Below, one piece after another: positions 1 through 8,549 of a stretch of DNA of 64,000 nucleotides; positions within the stretch are counted from its first letter, which is position 1; the number at the start of each line of letters is the position of its first letter. Location: positions 372,001-436,000 of the forward strand of contig NC_016026.1 in the NCBI RefSeq assembly GCF_000226315.1. Reading direction: 5' to 3'. The position numbers and the translations under genes are program-made. Under the pieces are notes generated by a model. That model was not told the DNA's origin. It searched no databases and was given only the letters and a program-made list of their open reading frames with translations. Source of the stretch: Micavibrio aeruginosavorus ARL-13 (GTDB taxonomy: Bacteria > Pseudomonadota > Alphaproteobacteria > Micavibrionales > Micavibrionaceae).

Positions 1-563
1 AGCGCGTCGATTTCTTCTTCGGTCAAAGACGGGCCGAATGATGCGGCGGCATCCTCGATCTCTTCTTCTTCCTCAAAATACGGGGACAGCATGTGGTACA
101 GGTCATCCAACCCGTATCCGTGCGCGGCGGACATCGGCAACGGCTCGCCCAAGCCAAGGGCATAGGCCTCAGCCAATCCGGCGGCGGCGGCGTTTTCATG
201 TTCGCATTTGTTGACGGCCAGAACGGTCGGAATGTCCTGACGGCGCAGCCAGTTGGCGAAATGCTTGTCCATCGGGGTGATGCCGCTGCGGCCATCAACC
301 ATGAACAACACGGCGTCGGCTTCCTGCAATGCCAGCTCCGTTTGGCGGCGCATCTTGCCGCGCATGGAATCGTCAAACGCTTCTTCCAACCCGGCGGTGT
401 CGATCAGGCGGATTTTCTTGTCGAGCAACCAGCCCTCGGTCTCACGCCAATCGCGCGTCACGCCGGGGGTGTCGTCGATAATCGCCATCTGCTTGCGGGC
501 CAGACGATTGAACAAGGTCGATTTGCCGACATTGGGTCGGCCGATAATTACGAGGGTAAACAT
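1..563 (-). CDS. der: GTPase Der (EngA), N-terminal part only
   Basis: Double-GTPase that supports 50S ribosomal subunit maturation. Only the first 187 codons lie in the window; the gene continues past base 1. The first G domain is visible: P-loop GRPNVGKST (residues 8-16), G3 DTAG (55-58) and NKCE (118-121, the NKxD-type base-recognition motif with Glu in the last position). An acidic Glu-rich stretch follows near residues 165-175, matching the linker between the two G domains. The ATG shares its A with the TAA stop of bamB (TAATG), so translation is probably coupled to bamB. The bamB-der order is common in Proteobacteria. The call is firm; the second G domain and KH-like tail cannot be seen. 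Confidence 0.95.
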   Translation of the reverse strand, partial: MFTLVIIGRPNVGKSTLFNRLARKQMAIIDDTPGVTRDWRETEGWLLDKKIRLIDTAGLEEAFDDSMRGKMRRQTELALQEADAVLFMVDGRSGITPMDKHFANWLRRQDIPTVLAVNKCEHENAAAAGLAEAYALGLGEPLPMSAAHGYGLDDLYHMLSPYFEEEEEIEDAAASFGPSLTEEEIDA

Positions 564-1885
564 TACTTATACGCCGCCAATGTCCCGTTATCAGACAGGA
601 TGTAAAGTGTATCGCCCGCAACAATCGGGGCAATATGCACGGGGCCTTCGGTGCGCCATTCGCTGGTGCCTTCGCCGGTGGCCGGGCTGACCTCTAGCAC
701 GTAACCGTGGCTGGATGCCACAAACAAACGCCCACCGGCCAGAACCGGGCCGGTCCAGGTGATTGCGTCCTTGCGTTTATCGGGGTTCTCATACTTTGGG
801 AGGGGTTTAACCCAGGCAATGGCGCCGGAATCACGGCTCATGCCAATCAATTCGTTGTTGGCGGTAATCATGAAGACATGGTTGCCCGCCACCCACGGGG
901 TTTCCGACCCCGGAATGTCGCGTTGCCAGACGCGCGCGCCGGTGCGTTCATCAATCGCGGCAATGCGTCCGCCATAAGACACGGCAATCACCATACCCTT
1001 GTCCAGAACCGGCAAGCCACGAATGGCCGCCATGCCGGACAATCCGCCCGTGCGGCGGAAGGAGGTCAGGTTATCCGTCCACGCCACCGATCCGTTTTCA
1101 ACGCGCAGGGCAAAAATTTCACCGGATGAAAAGGCGGGCACAACCATTTCACGGCTGGCCGCGGGGCTGGCCGCGCCCAGCAGGCCGGTGGTTTCGGCCA
1201 ATCCAGAGAATTCCCACAGCAACGCGCCATCGGCGGTGTTCAGGGCCAGCAATTTGTTATCCATCGTCATCACGAACACGCGGCCATCCATGACGGTCGG
1301 CGCGGCGCGGGACGGGGCAGGCAACGGTTTGCGCCATGCAATCGTGCCATCCTTTGGGTTCATGACCAGAATTTCGGCGTAGCCGTTGGTGACGAACAAT
1401 TGGCCTTGGGAGTACGCGATGCCACCGGCAATCACCGGTTCGCCTTCTTCGGCTTCCGGTGCGATATCAACGGACCACAGGCGCTTGCCACTGGTCACGT
1501 CAAAGGCGGACATTTCCGCGCGCGTATCAATCGTGTACACGCGGCCATCAATCACAACCGGTTGCGACACCAGCGGCAGGCGGTCATTGCCGCCATCGCC
1601 AATATTGGTTTTCCAAACCCGCTTCAATGATCCTTCGCTTAAGGACAAATGTTGCATGGCGTGGTTCGGGTACCCGCCGGTTTGCGGCCAGAATTCGTTC
1701 TTCCACGGTTGCGGAGCGATAAAGCCCTGGGCGTCCAGTGCGATGTCATCGGGTTCCAGCGCACGCTGCATTTCCAAAACGGAAATCCGTGTGCCGGGCA
1801 GCGGGGCCTTGTCATCCGACGATCCGCAGGCGGCCAATGTGATGGCCGTGCCCAGCAACAGAAGATGCAGTGAAAAACGTTTCAT
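563..1885 (-). CDS. bamB: Outer membrane assembly lipoprotein BamB (PQQ-type beta-propeller)
   Basis: Subunit of the BAM complex that helps insert beta-barrel proteins into the outer membrane, acting as a lipoprotein on its periplasmic face. The 440-residue protein begins with a lipoprotein signal peptide whose lipobox LAAC places the modified Cys at residue 20. The mature part contains repeated PQQ-like blade motifs such as LLWEFSG, AIAWVKPLP and RVWQRDI, as expected for an eight-bladed propeller. It overlaps der by one base and follows a TPR protein gene 25 bases upstream, so the three probably form one transcript. Length is slightly above the enterobacterial protein (about 390) because of an N-terminal linker of some 50 residues after the lipobox. 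Confidence 0.9.
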   Translation of the reverse strand: MKRFSLHLLLLGTAITLAACGSSDDKAPLPGTRISVLEMQRALEPDDIALDAQGFIAPQPWKNEFWPQTGGYPNHAMQHLSLSEGSLKRVWKTNIGDGGNDRLPLVSQPVVIDGRVYTIDTRAEMSAFDVTSGKRLWSVDIAPEAEEGEPVIAGGIAYSQGQLFVTNGYAEILVMNPKDGTIAWRKPLPAPSRAAPTVMDGRVFVMTMDNKLLALNTADGALLWEFSGLAETTGLLGAASPAASREMVVPAFSSGEIFALRVENGSVAWTDNLTSFRRTGGLSGMAAIRGLPVLDKGMVIAVSYGGRIAAIDERTGARVWQRDIPGSETPWVAGNHVFMITANNELIGMSRDSGAIAWVKPLPKYENPDKRKDAITWTGPVLAGGRLFVASSHGYVLEVSPATGEGTSEWRTEGPVHIAPIVAGDTLYILSDNGTLAAYK

Positions 1886-1910
1886 GGTTTTTGTCCGTTC
1901 GTGATCTTAT

Positions 1911-2573
1911 TTATTTTTGTTCCGACAGGCGCAACGCGTAAATGTGATCCAGCGCGCGGGCCCGTTCCTTCATGCTGGCCGGGGCCGTTTCGGATTGCAG
2001 AACGATGTTCAAATGGCCCAATGCGCCTTTATAATCGCTTAGGCCTTCGCCCGCGATGATGGCGGCCTGAATGGCGGCATGCAGGACCCAGGGGTTCTTC
2101 GCGTCATTGGCAATTTTCGCCACAGGGGCGTAGAGCGCTTTCAAATCTGTTGCATCGGTACGGCTGTCAAACGCGATGCGCGCCCCCATCACGCGGGCCA
2201 GATCGCGATAGTCGGACGGAACGGATCCATCATCGGCCAGCGTGTTATACAGCGCCAGTGCCTCGGCCTGTTTGTCATTGCGGATATGGTCGCCCGCAGC
2301 GTTCAGCAACGCCAGCGCCCGCGGCCCGCCCTTCAACAAATCGGCGGCGGCGATCAGGTCTTGCGGCTGGTTGGTACCGGTCATGGCGTCCATCAGGATG
2401 GCGGTCTGCTGGCGGGCGGTGTGGGCCTTCCACGCGTTCCAGCCAGAAAAAATCCCCGTGAACACAACCAGCATGACGGCACCGGCGATCAATGTTGGGC
2501 CGTTTTCTTTCCAGAATTTTTCGGCCTTGTCGCGTTTCAGGGCTTCGTCGATGTCGTTGAGAATATCGCTCAT
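1911..2573 (-). CDS. Membrane-anchored TPR-like protein (YfgM family)
   Basis: 220 residues: short cytoplasmic N-terminus rich in charge, one transmembrane segment at about residues 28-48, then an Ala-rich helical periplasmic region typical of tetratricopeptide-like (TPR_21/DUF2133) proteins. In gammaproteobacteria the corresponding YfgM is an ancillary factor of the Sec translocon that works with periplasmic chaperones, and it sits next to bamB and der there too. The same neighbourhood here supports the family call. Function in this organism is inferred from family and synteny only. ATG start chosen because the TM segment follows at the usual distance. Confidence 0.8.
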   Translation of the reverse strand: MSDILNDIDEALKRDKAEKFWKENGPTLIAGAVMLVVFTGIFSGWNAWKAHTARQQTAILMDAMTGTNQPQDLIAAADLLKGGPRALALLNAAGDHIRNDKQAEALALYNTLADDGSVPSDYRDLARVMGARIAFDSRTDATDLKALYAPVAKIANDAKNPWVLHAAIQAAIIAGEGLSDYKGALGHLNIVLQSETAPASMKERARALDHIYALRLSEQK

Positions 2574-2738
2574 AATGCGTGGTCCACTCTAGATTGGGTC
2601 CGGGGTTCAATATCGGGGGCTATATTAGCCATTTTTCCTTCTGTTTCCAGTGCTTAATGACATAATTCGGGTGTGCGCGGTGCTTTTATCCCGGAAAAAT
2701 CCGCTCCGCTCCGCCCCGCCGGGTGTTATAATGGCCCT

Positions 2739-3092
2739 ATGACCCTGACTTTGATCAATAATCCAGCCTTTGAAACCCTCGAAAAAGCGGGGTTTACCCG
2801 GTTCCAGTTCCAGCGGCTGGACGCCCTGTTCCTGCGCGCGGCCCAGACCAAGGTGTTAAACGCCCGGTTTGTCGATTGTGATTTCGAGGAGGGGGTCATG
2901 ACCTTCTCTTATGCAAAAACAAATGCGCATGCCCCGATGTTCACCTTCGTGATCCGCCAGGTTGGCCCGCGTCAGGTGATGTACGAACTGCATCAGGAGG
3001 GCAAGGGGCGGGCGTTCAAAAGCGGTCTGTTCGACCGGGTGTATGAAAAGCTGGAATCCGCCATCGACGCCATCCTGCCCCCGCCGCTTTAA
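2739..3092 (+). CDS. Conserved-looking hypothetical protein, 117 aa
   Basis: I do not recognise a family. The soluble product has the sequence features of a folded small protein with alternating strands and helices (for example MTFSYAKTNAHAPMFTFVIRQ), no signal peptide and no membrane segment. The frame is open 22 codons further upstream, but the ATG at 2739 is preferred: the upstream extension (MRGAFIPEKSAPLRPAG) looks non-coding and lies among likely promoter sequence. A hairpin with a T-run follows at 3112-3130. It is divergent from the TPR-bamB-der unit, so the 165-base gap between them probably holds both promoters. Confidence 0.7.
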   Translation: MTLTLINNPAFETLEKAGFTRFQFQRLDALFLRAAQTKVLNARFVDCDFEEGVMTFSYAKTNAHAPMFTFVIRQVGPRQVMYELHQEGKGRAFKSGLFDRVYEKLESAIDAILPPPL

Positions 3093-3111
3093 ACGCCGCC
3101 CTAAATCTCCA

Positions 3112-3130
3112 AAAAATCGCGGATTTTTGC
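3112..3130 (+). terminator. Short hairpin, possible terminator
   Basis: AAAAATC (3112-3118), loop GCG, GATTTTT (3122-3128). The stem is short and AT-rich, ending in a T-run, located 20 bases after the 117-aa gene and 80 bases before icd. A weak call. Confidence 0.4.
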
Positions 3131-3211
3131 GCCTCTCCTCTGGTTTTTTGGGGGGAAGGGGCTATACATTAACGGGACATTTTTTCAAAAACTTCAGGGG
3201 AGGCAAAACCC

Positions 3212-4435
3212 ATGGCCAAGATCAAGGTTGATAATCCGGTTGTTGAAATCGACGGCGACGAAATGACACGCATCATCTGGCAGATGATCCGGGAAAAACT
3301 GATCTTGCCGTACCTTGATATCGACCTGAAATATTACGACCTGTCGATTCAGAACCGCGATGCCACCGATGACAAAGTGACGGTTGATGCCGCCGAAGCG
3401 ATCAAGAAATATGGCGTTGGCGTCAAATGTGCCACGATCACGCCGGACGAGGCCCGCGTGCAGGAATTTTCCCTGAAGAAAATGTGGAAGTCGCCAAATG
3501 GCACCATCCGCAATATCCTGAACGGCACCGTGTTCCGCGAGCCGATCATTTGCAAAAACGTGCCGCGTTATGTGCCGGGTTGGACCAGCCCGATCGTGAT
3601 CGGCCGTCACGCCTTTGGCGACCAATACAAAGCCACCGACTTCAAAGTGTCCGGCCCCGGCAAGCTGACCATGCGTTTTGAACCGGCCAATGGCGGCGCG
3701 GCACAGGAATTCGAAGTGTTCGATTTCCCGGCGGCTGGTGTGGCCATGGGCATGTATAACCTGGATGAATCGATCGAAGGGTTTGCGCGGTCCTGCTTCA
3801 ACTATGCACTGGCCCGTGAATGGCCGTTGTACATGTCGACGAAGAACACGATTTTGAAAGCCTATGACGGCAAGTTCATCGAAGTTTTCCAACGTGTGTA
3901 CGAACAGGAATTTAAATCGACGTTCGAATCCAAAAAAATCTGGTACGAACACCGTTTGATCGACGACATGGTGGCTTTTGCCGTGAAGTCGAACGGTAAA
4001 TTTGTCTGGGCCTGCAAAAACTATGACGGTGATGTGCAGTCGGATGTTGTGGCACAGGGCTTTGGCTCGCTGGGCCTGATGACCTCCGTTCTGTTGACGC
4101 CGGATGGGCAGTGTGTTGAGGCTGAAGCCGCGCACGGCACCGTGACGCGCCATTACCGCGAACACCAGAAGGGCAAGGAAACATCGACCAACCCGATCGC
4201 ATCCATCTTTGCATGGACGCAAGGTTTGAAATATCGCGGTCAGTTCGATGGTAACCATGCGCTGGTTGATTTTGCTGAAACGTTGGAACGCGTTTGCGTC
4301 GAAACGGTTGAAGCCGGTGCGATGACCAAGGATCTGGCGATCTTGGTTGGCCCGGACCAGAAATATCTGACCACCACCCAGTTTATGGATGCCGTGGTCG
4401 CCAATCTGGATTCCGCCATGCGGAAGGCCGCGTAA
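3212..4435 (+). CDS. icd: NADP-dependent isocitrate dehydrogenase
   Basis: Citric acid cycle enzyme that oxidises and decarboxylates isocitrate to 2-oxoglutarate with NADP+. The 407-residue protein is of the homodimeric eukaryote-like type usual in alphaproteobacteria, not the E. coli type: it begins [20 protein letters not shown] and carries the active-site region [18 protein letters not shown] and the downstream block [11 protein letters not shown] purine-rich GGGGAGG ribosome binding site lies 7 bases before the ATG. It is followed 30 bases later by an L,D-transpeptidase gene in the same direction, probably independently expressed. Length and motifs match the family fully. Confidence 0.97.
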   Translation: MAKIKVDNPVVEIDGDEMTRIIWQMIREKLILPYLDIDLKYYDLSIQNRDATDDKVTVDAAEAIKKYGVGVKCATITPDEARVQEFSLKKMWKSPNGTIRNILNGTVFREPIICKNVPRYVPGWTSPIVIGRHAFGDQYKATDFKVSGPGKLTMRFEPANGGAAQEFEVFDFPAAGVAMGMYNLDESIEGFARSCFNYALAREWPLYMSTKNTILKAYDGKFIEVFQRVYEQEFKSTFESKKIWYEHRLIDDMVAFAVKSNGKFVWACKNYDGDVQSDVVAQGFGSLGLMTSVLLTPDGQCVEAEAAHGTVTRHYREHQKGKETSTNPIASIFAWTQGLKYRGQFDGNHALVDFAETLERVCVETVEAGAMTKDLAILVGPDQKYLTTTQFMDAVVANLDSAMRKAA

Positions 4436-4465
4436 AAAAGCTGTAACGGGTTTAACAGGAAAGCA

Positions 4466-5776
4466 ATGCGTATCATGACTCTCTCTCGCCTTCATTTGTC
4501 AGCCGCCTTGGTGCTGGGCCTTTTGCTCGGAACATCGTCCGTTCCGGCGCAGGCGGAGGAGATGAAGCTTGCGTTCCTGAAATTCCCGTTTGGGACCGAA
4601 AAGCAGGAGGAGAAGAAAGAAGACGCTCCTCCGGCTGAGGCTAAAAAAGAAGACAAGGGCGGCAAGGCCGAAAGCAAAAAAGCTGAGGCCAAGAAAGACG
4701 ACGCTAAAAAAACAGCCAGTGTTCCGGATCCAGATAAGAAGCCGGCCAAACCCGCTCCGTTCACACCGTACGACAAAGACTGGGTCGGCACGATGAAAAC
4801 GCACGTCGCCACCTATGACGACATGTTTGTCGAGCTGGCGCGGAAATATAATGTTGGCTATGTCGAACTGCGGTCCGCGAACCAGCATCTGGACCCGTGG
4901 ATTCCGGGTGAGGGCAAAAAGGTCGTTATTCCAACCATGCATTTGCTGCCCCAGGCTGAACGCCGTGATGTGGTGATCAATCTGGCGGAAATGCGGATGT
5001 ATATTTTCAAAACACCGGGCAAGGCCCCGTTGACCTATCCAATCGGGATCGGTCGCGAAGGGTTGCAAACGCCGGTGGGACAAACCACGATCGTGCGGAA
5101 AAAAGACGGCCCGCAATGGCGCCCGACCGCGCGGATGCGTGAAGAAAATCCGGCCCTGCCCGCCGTGGTCGAACCAGGGCCGGATAATCCGCTGGGCACA
5201 CACGCCATGTATTTGGGATGGCCGGAATATTTGATCCACGGCACGGACAAACCGTACAGCATCGGCCGCCGTCTCAGCAGCGGGTGCATCCGTATGTATC
5301 CAGAGGATATTACCAAGGCCTTCGGCATGGTTCCCGTTGGTATGAGCGTCAATGTCGTGGACCAGTCGGTGAAGGCCGGATGGGTCGGCGATAAGTTCTT
5401 CGTCGAAGCCTCCCCCACAACCGCTCAGGTGGACCGCATGGAGATTGACGGCGGCTTGCCGGGCTATGTGTTCAGCAATGATGACATGGCCGTGATCATG
5501 AAAGTCGCCGGTGATTATGCGGATGATCTGGATTGGTCGGTGGTGCGTCGTGCCGTGCGTGAACGCCGCGGTTATCCGATCGAAGTGTTTCGCAAACCGG
5601 ACCCGGTGAAGCAGGTTGCCGCCGAGGCTGGGGCTGTTCCCGCAGAGAAAGAGGCGCCGAAGGATGATGCTCCGAAGGAAGATGTAAAAAAATCCGATGA
5701 CGAAAAGGCTGCAGCCGATCAGTCACAGGGCGAAGTAACGAAAGTTGCTGATGCGGAATCGCAGACGAACGATTGA
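4466..5776 (+). CDS. Secreted L,D-transpeptidase (YkuD domain)
   Basis: Periplasmic enzyme of the ErfK/YbiS/YcfS/YnhG family, which forms 3-3 peptidoglycan cross-links or attaches proteins to the wall. A signal peptide (about residues 1-30, ending AQA) is followed by a Lys/Glu/Ala-rich low-complexity linker (about 45-95), a LysM-like region with the phrase RKYNVGYVELRSANQHLDPWIPG (split: RKYNVGYVEL / RSANQHLDPW), and a YkuD domain. The catalytic motif HGTDKPYSIGRRLSSGCIRM is intact: His258 and Cys274. The last 60 residues are again charged and disordered (repeated KED/DDAPK). In a predator with an unusual cell wall this could remodel its own or prey peptidoglycan, but nothing in the sequence decides that. 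Two near starts exist; the ATG at 4466 has a purine-rich AACAGGAAAG upstream. Confidence 0.92.
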   Translation: MRIMTLSRLHLSAALVLGLLLGTSSVPAQAEEMKLAFLKFPFGTEKQEEKKEDAPPAEAKKEDKGGKAESKKAEAKKDDAKKTASVPDPDKKPAKPAPFTPYDKDWVGTMKTHVATYDDMFVELARKYNVGYVELRSANQHLDPWIPGEGKKVVIPTMHLLPQAERRDVVINLAEMRMYIFKTPGKAPLTYPIGIGREGLQTPVGQTTIVRKKDGPQWRPTARMREENPALPAVVEPGPDNPLGTHAMYLGWPEYLIHGTDKPYSIGRRLSSGCIRMYPEDITKAFGMVPVGMSVNVVDQSVKAGWVGDKFFVEASPTTAQVDRMEIDGGLPGYVFSNDDMAVIMKVAGDYADDLDWSVVRRAVRERRGYPIEVFRKPDPVKQVAAEAGAVPAEKEAPKDDAPKEDVKKSDDEKAAADQSQGEVTKVADAESQTND

Positions 5777-5784
5777 TACGGTTG

Positions 5785-6078
5785 TTACATCAAACGCATC
5801 AGTGTGACGATGCTGTACAGTAAGGGTAGGCTGAGGGGCAGGCTGGCCAGCACGGCGTAAAAACGCGGGCCGCTCATCAATGAAAACGCGCCAATCGCGG
5901 TGCCTGCAAGCCAGGCCCACATGGTGCCGCCCATATAGAATGTTTTAAATTGATCCATCTGCGCATCTGGCGGTAAAGCATCGTACAGTCCCAGCTGTAA
6001 TCCCAGCGTCAAAACAAACGCGCCGCACGCGGAACCCAGTGCGACCATAACGATCCAGATGGTCAGTTTTTTTATCAT
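5785..6078 (-). CDS. Small membrane protein, three predicted TM segments
   Basis: 97 residues starting MIKKLTIWIVM, with hydrophobic segments at about residues 5-27, 48-66 and 73-95. No family recognised. The frame is open 14 codons further upstream (MIYDERNGNGDTRA), but the ATG at 6078 places the first TM segment at the N-terminus, as usual for such proteins. It converges on the L,D-transpeptidase gene, with only 8 bases between the stops. A terminator-like hairpin at 6133-6167 separates it from the upstream lipoprotein gene. Confidence 0.6.
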   Translation of the reverse strand: MIKKLTIWIVMVALGSACGAFVLTLGLQLGLYDALPPDAQMDQFKTFYMGGTMWAWLAGTAIGAFSLMSGPRFYAVLASLPLSLPLLYSIVTLMRLM

Positions 6079-6129
6079 GGCGCGTGTGTCCCCGTTTCCA
6101 TTCCGTTCATCATAAATCAAACGCCCAAA

Positions 6130-6170
6130 AGAAAAAGACTGTCTGGCGAATAACCAGACAGTCTTTTGTA
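6130..6170 (-). terminator. Intrinsic terminator of the small lipoprotein gene
   Basis: A perfect 14-base inverted repeat (6133-6146 with 6154-6167; arms AAAAGACTGTCTGG and its complement) with a 7-base loop. Read on the minus strand it ends in a T-rich tract (CTTTTTCTTTT). It lies 37 bases after the stop of the 52-aa lipoprotein. The flanking A/T tracts could also let it work on the plus strand. Confidence 0.85.
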
Positions 6171-6203
6171 TCCATTCAACCCCAGAGGGTCGAAGCAGGC
6201 AAA

Positions 6204-6362
6204 TTATTTGCCTTGCTTGTGGTGGAATACCGGCTCGCCAGTGGAACCAACGGTACGCTCGTGAGCGTACGGAGCTTGGTCAACTTGTGCACTGTTCGTG
6301 CTGGAGCAAGCGGACAGACCAACGGCGGCAACAGCCATCGTGAGCAGGACGAATTTTTTCAT
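6204..6362 (-). CDS. Small lipoprotein, 52 aa
   Basis: Short gene reading MKKFVLLTMAVAAVGLSACS, a textbook lipoprotein signal peptide with lipobox LSAC and modified Cys at residue 19. The mature part is only 34 residues, hydrophilic (SSTNSAQVDQAPYAHERTVG...), ending HHKQGK. A GAGGAAC sequence precedes the ATG at good distance, and a strong terminator follows, so it appears to be a single-gene transcript. Small entericidin-like or osmotically induced lipoproteins have this layout, but I see no family signature in the mature part. Coding evidence: intact signal peptide, ribosome binding site and dedicated terminator. Confidence 0.8.
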   Translation of the reverse strand: MKKFVLLTMAVAAVGLSACSSTNSAQVDQAPYAHERTVGSTGEPVFHHKQGK

Positions 6363-6597
6363 TTTGTTCCTCATTATTTTCCAAAGATGGTTAGGTAGTC
6401 ACGTAAGAATTACTACGTGTTTGTGCCCTCTGACCAGAGCAGAAGTCCGTATCTTTATACACGACTCACAGGAACTTGAATATGGTTTTTGCGAATTTTT
6501 GCTTTTTTTTCAAAACGTTTGCGGCATTTTCGTGGCGCGGGGCGCTTTATCGAAAATGAGCGGGCGTGCGGGTGTGCGCAGCGGGCATAAATTGCCC

Positions 6598-7923
6598 TTA
6601 GTTCCCGCCATTTCTGCGAACCTGTTCGAAGTAGGCATCGATGCCGCGGACGATGGCGGCGGCGATTCGGGCACGGTGGGCAGGTGTATTCAGTTTGTTG
6701 GCTTCCTGATTGTTCGACATGAACCCGGCCTCAATCAAAACGGATGGAACGTCCGGGGCTTTCAACACGGCGAACCCTGCATAACGATGCGGGTTGTCCA
6801 GCAGGCTCAGGCTGTGGCTTTGCATGACGTCCACAATCGTGTTGGCGAAAAATTTTGACTGGTTCATCGTATCGCGCATAGCCAGGTTGACCAGAATGCT
6901 GGCGACTTCCTCATCCTCAACGCTCAAATCCAATCCGGCGATCAGGTCGGATTGGTTTTCGCGTTCGGCTAATCGTGCGGACTCCGAGTCGGATGCCTTT
7001 TCCGACAGGGTATAGATGGATGCACCACTGACATGTTTGCGGTCGAGTGAATCGGCGTGCAGGGAAATAAACAAATCCGCGTTATGATGGCGCGCAATTT
7101 GAACGCGCTGGCCCAGGCGCAGATAAACATCCTTGTCCCGTGTCATCATAACGCGGTAACGGCCCGTATCCTCCAGGGCCTTTTTCAAATCACGGGCCAT
7201 GGCCAGCGTGATATTTTTTTCCTTCAATCCGTTCGGCCCCAACGCACCGGGGTCGTTGCCACCATGTCCGGCATCCAGAACAATCAACGGACGTTCGCCT
7301 TTGGGGGCTGCGGTGTTGTTTTGGTTTTGTGGCGCGGAGGGTTTGCGTGTCGGGGTGATGGCCTGCACCGTCTGTGCGGCGGAGGCGCTGACCGTTTGTA
7401 CGGGGGTTTGTAAATCGTTGTTCCCGGCCACCGCATCATTGATTTGCAGTGTGCCAAAGATCTGGTTTTGTCCGGCCGCATCCTTGGCGGCGGAGCTGTA
7501 ATCAATCACCAGCCGGTCCCCGTTCTGGCCAGACCGGGGCAGCATCATCGTGCCGCGAATGGCGATGGCCTGATTCATATCAATAACGATGCGGGAGATG
7601 CCGGGTTGGGTTGGACCCTGACGAATGTCGGTGACAAGGGTGGATGTCGGGCGGGTGATCGTGCCGACGGTCCACCCGAAATGCGGCAGGTCAATCACCA
7701 GCCGGTCCGGCCCCTGCAGGGTGAAGGCCCGATATTGGGCTGGGGCGTTCAGGTCGATGACCAGACGGGTTTTGTCTTCGTGCGCCCCGAAACGGATTCC
7801 CGTGACGGTCAGCGGGGCTGTCCCAGCGCTTTTCTGGGCCAGAGCGGCTTGGGGGGCGATGGCGCACATCATCACCCCGGTCCACAGGGTGAGCATCAGG
7901 GCAATACGAACGATAGTTTTCAT
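6598..7923 (-). CDS. amiC: N-acetylmuramoyl-L-alanine amidase with AMIN domain (AmiC type)
   Basis: Periplasmic zinc amidase that cuts peptide stems off peptidoglycan, normally for daughter-cell separation. From the chosen ATG (441 aa) there is a signal peptide ending near ALAQ, an AMIN targeting domain (about residues 35-150; phrases TRLVIDLNAP and DRLVIDLPHFG), a Gln/Thr/Pro linker, and an Amidase_3 domain: first zinc His in LDAGHGGNDPGA, Glu in KEKNITLAMA, second His in LFISLHADS and the C-terminal catalytic Glu in VLIEAGFMSN. All key residues are present. Two further in-frame ATGs upstream (7959, 7980) would lengthen the N-terminus; none has a clear ribosome binding site, and 7923 gives the most typical signal peptide. 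Confidence 0.92.
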   Translation of the reverse strand: MKTIVRIALMLTLWTGVMMCAIAPQAALAQKSAGTAPLTVTGIRFGAHEDKTRLVIDLNAPAQYRAFTLQGPDRLVIDLPHFGWTVGTITRPTSTLVTDIRQGPTQPGISRIVIDMNQAIAIRGTMMLPRSGQNGDRLVIDYSSAAKDAAGQNQIFGTLQINDAVAGNNDLQTPVQTVSASAAQTVQAITPTRKPSAPQNQNNTAAPKGERPLIVLDAGHGGNDPGALGPNGLKEKNITLAMARDLKKALEDTGRYRVMMTRDKDVYLRLGQRVQIARHHNADLFISLHADSLDRKHVSGASIYTLSEKASDSESARLAERENQSDLIAGLDLSVEDEEVASILVNLAMRDTMNQSKFFANTIVDVMQSHSLSLLDNPHRYAGFAVLKAPDVPSVLIEAGFMSNNQEANKLNTPAHRARIAAAIVRGIDAYFEQVRRNGGN

Positions 7924-7980
7924 AAGCATGAGTGCGGCTGTGGTCATTGTGGGTTTCATACGCGTCGCAGGGTGGGTCAA

Positions 7981-8549
7981 ATTGAATAAGCGTCTTTGGA
8001 TCAGATGGATAGATACACTATAAGCGATCCATGTTCATATTATGGCACACGCCACGCCGGGAAACCAGTCTGTCCGCCCGATGGGCCGGGGGTTATAATG
8101 AGAGTTTGTGCGGGTATTTTGCCCCGGTGACGAACGCCGCAGGCCCCCAAAAACCGGGTTTTTTATAAAGGGATAGGGGCTGTACTTTGTTGTTGTACAG
8201 GGACCCCCACCTGGCGTATTGTGGACTTGTGCGACACGTTGCGGCTTTAGCATGTGCATGTGAGATGAAACAGGTTTCGCTAGCTGCAACGGTGAAGGAA
8301 GGTCTTGAACTTGCCTTTCTACCGGCGCTGGATAACGCGAAGATCTGCGTGTAACCGAGGGACCGATCCCCGTTTGAGTATGGATCCCACCCCTCCCGAA
8401 TGGCGAGTCTATAAGCGCCATCCGACCGCGAAAAAACCAGCCCGATCAAGACCTGACGAATTTTTTAAGGCGCATTCCGCGCCGCATGACTGCATTTGTT
8501 GCATGGTGGTCATGGCGGGCGCGTGCGCTTGATCCATGAGGAGATAAAC
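7981..8549 (+). promoter_or_regulatory. Long untranslated leader / promoter region of rne
   Basis: About 570 bases with no convincing gene on either strand. Candidate promoter elements: TTGGAT(7996)-17-TATAAG(8019) and an exact TATAAT at 8094-8099 with a poor -35. Downstream is a hairpin-rich stretch; the clearest element is CTGTAC...GTACAG (about 8180-8200) embedded in a GGGG...CCCC stem. RNase E commonly autoregulates through structured 5' leaders, so a long structured leader here fits, but I cannot assign it to a named RNA family. The ribosome binding site GAGGAG sits 7 bases before the rne ATG. Confidence 0.5.

Noticed and set aside
3194-4495. 433-codon antisense frame opposite icd
   Set aside because: Shadow of a GC-biased true gene; icd is unmistakable on the plus strand.
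8093-8449. 118-codon minus-strand frame in the rne leader
   Set aside because: No ribosome binding site, atypical composition, located in a structured leader; no recognised product.
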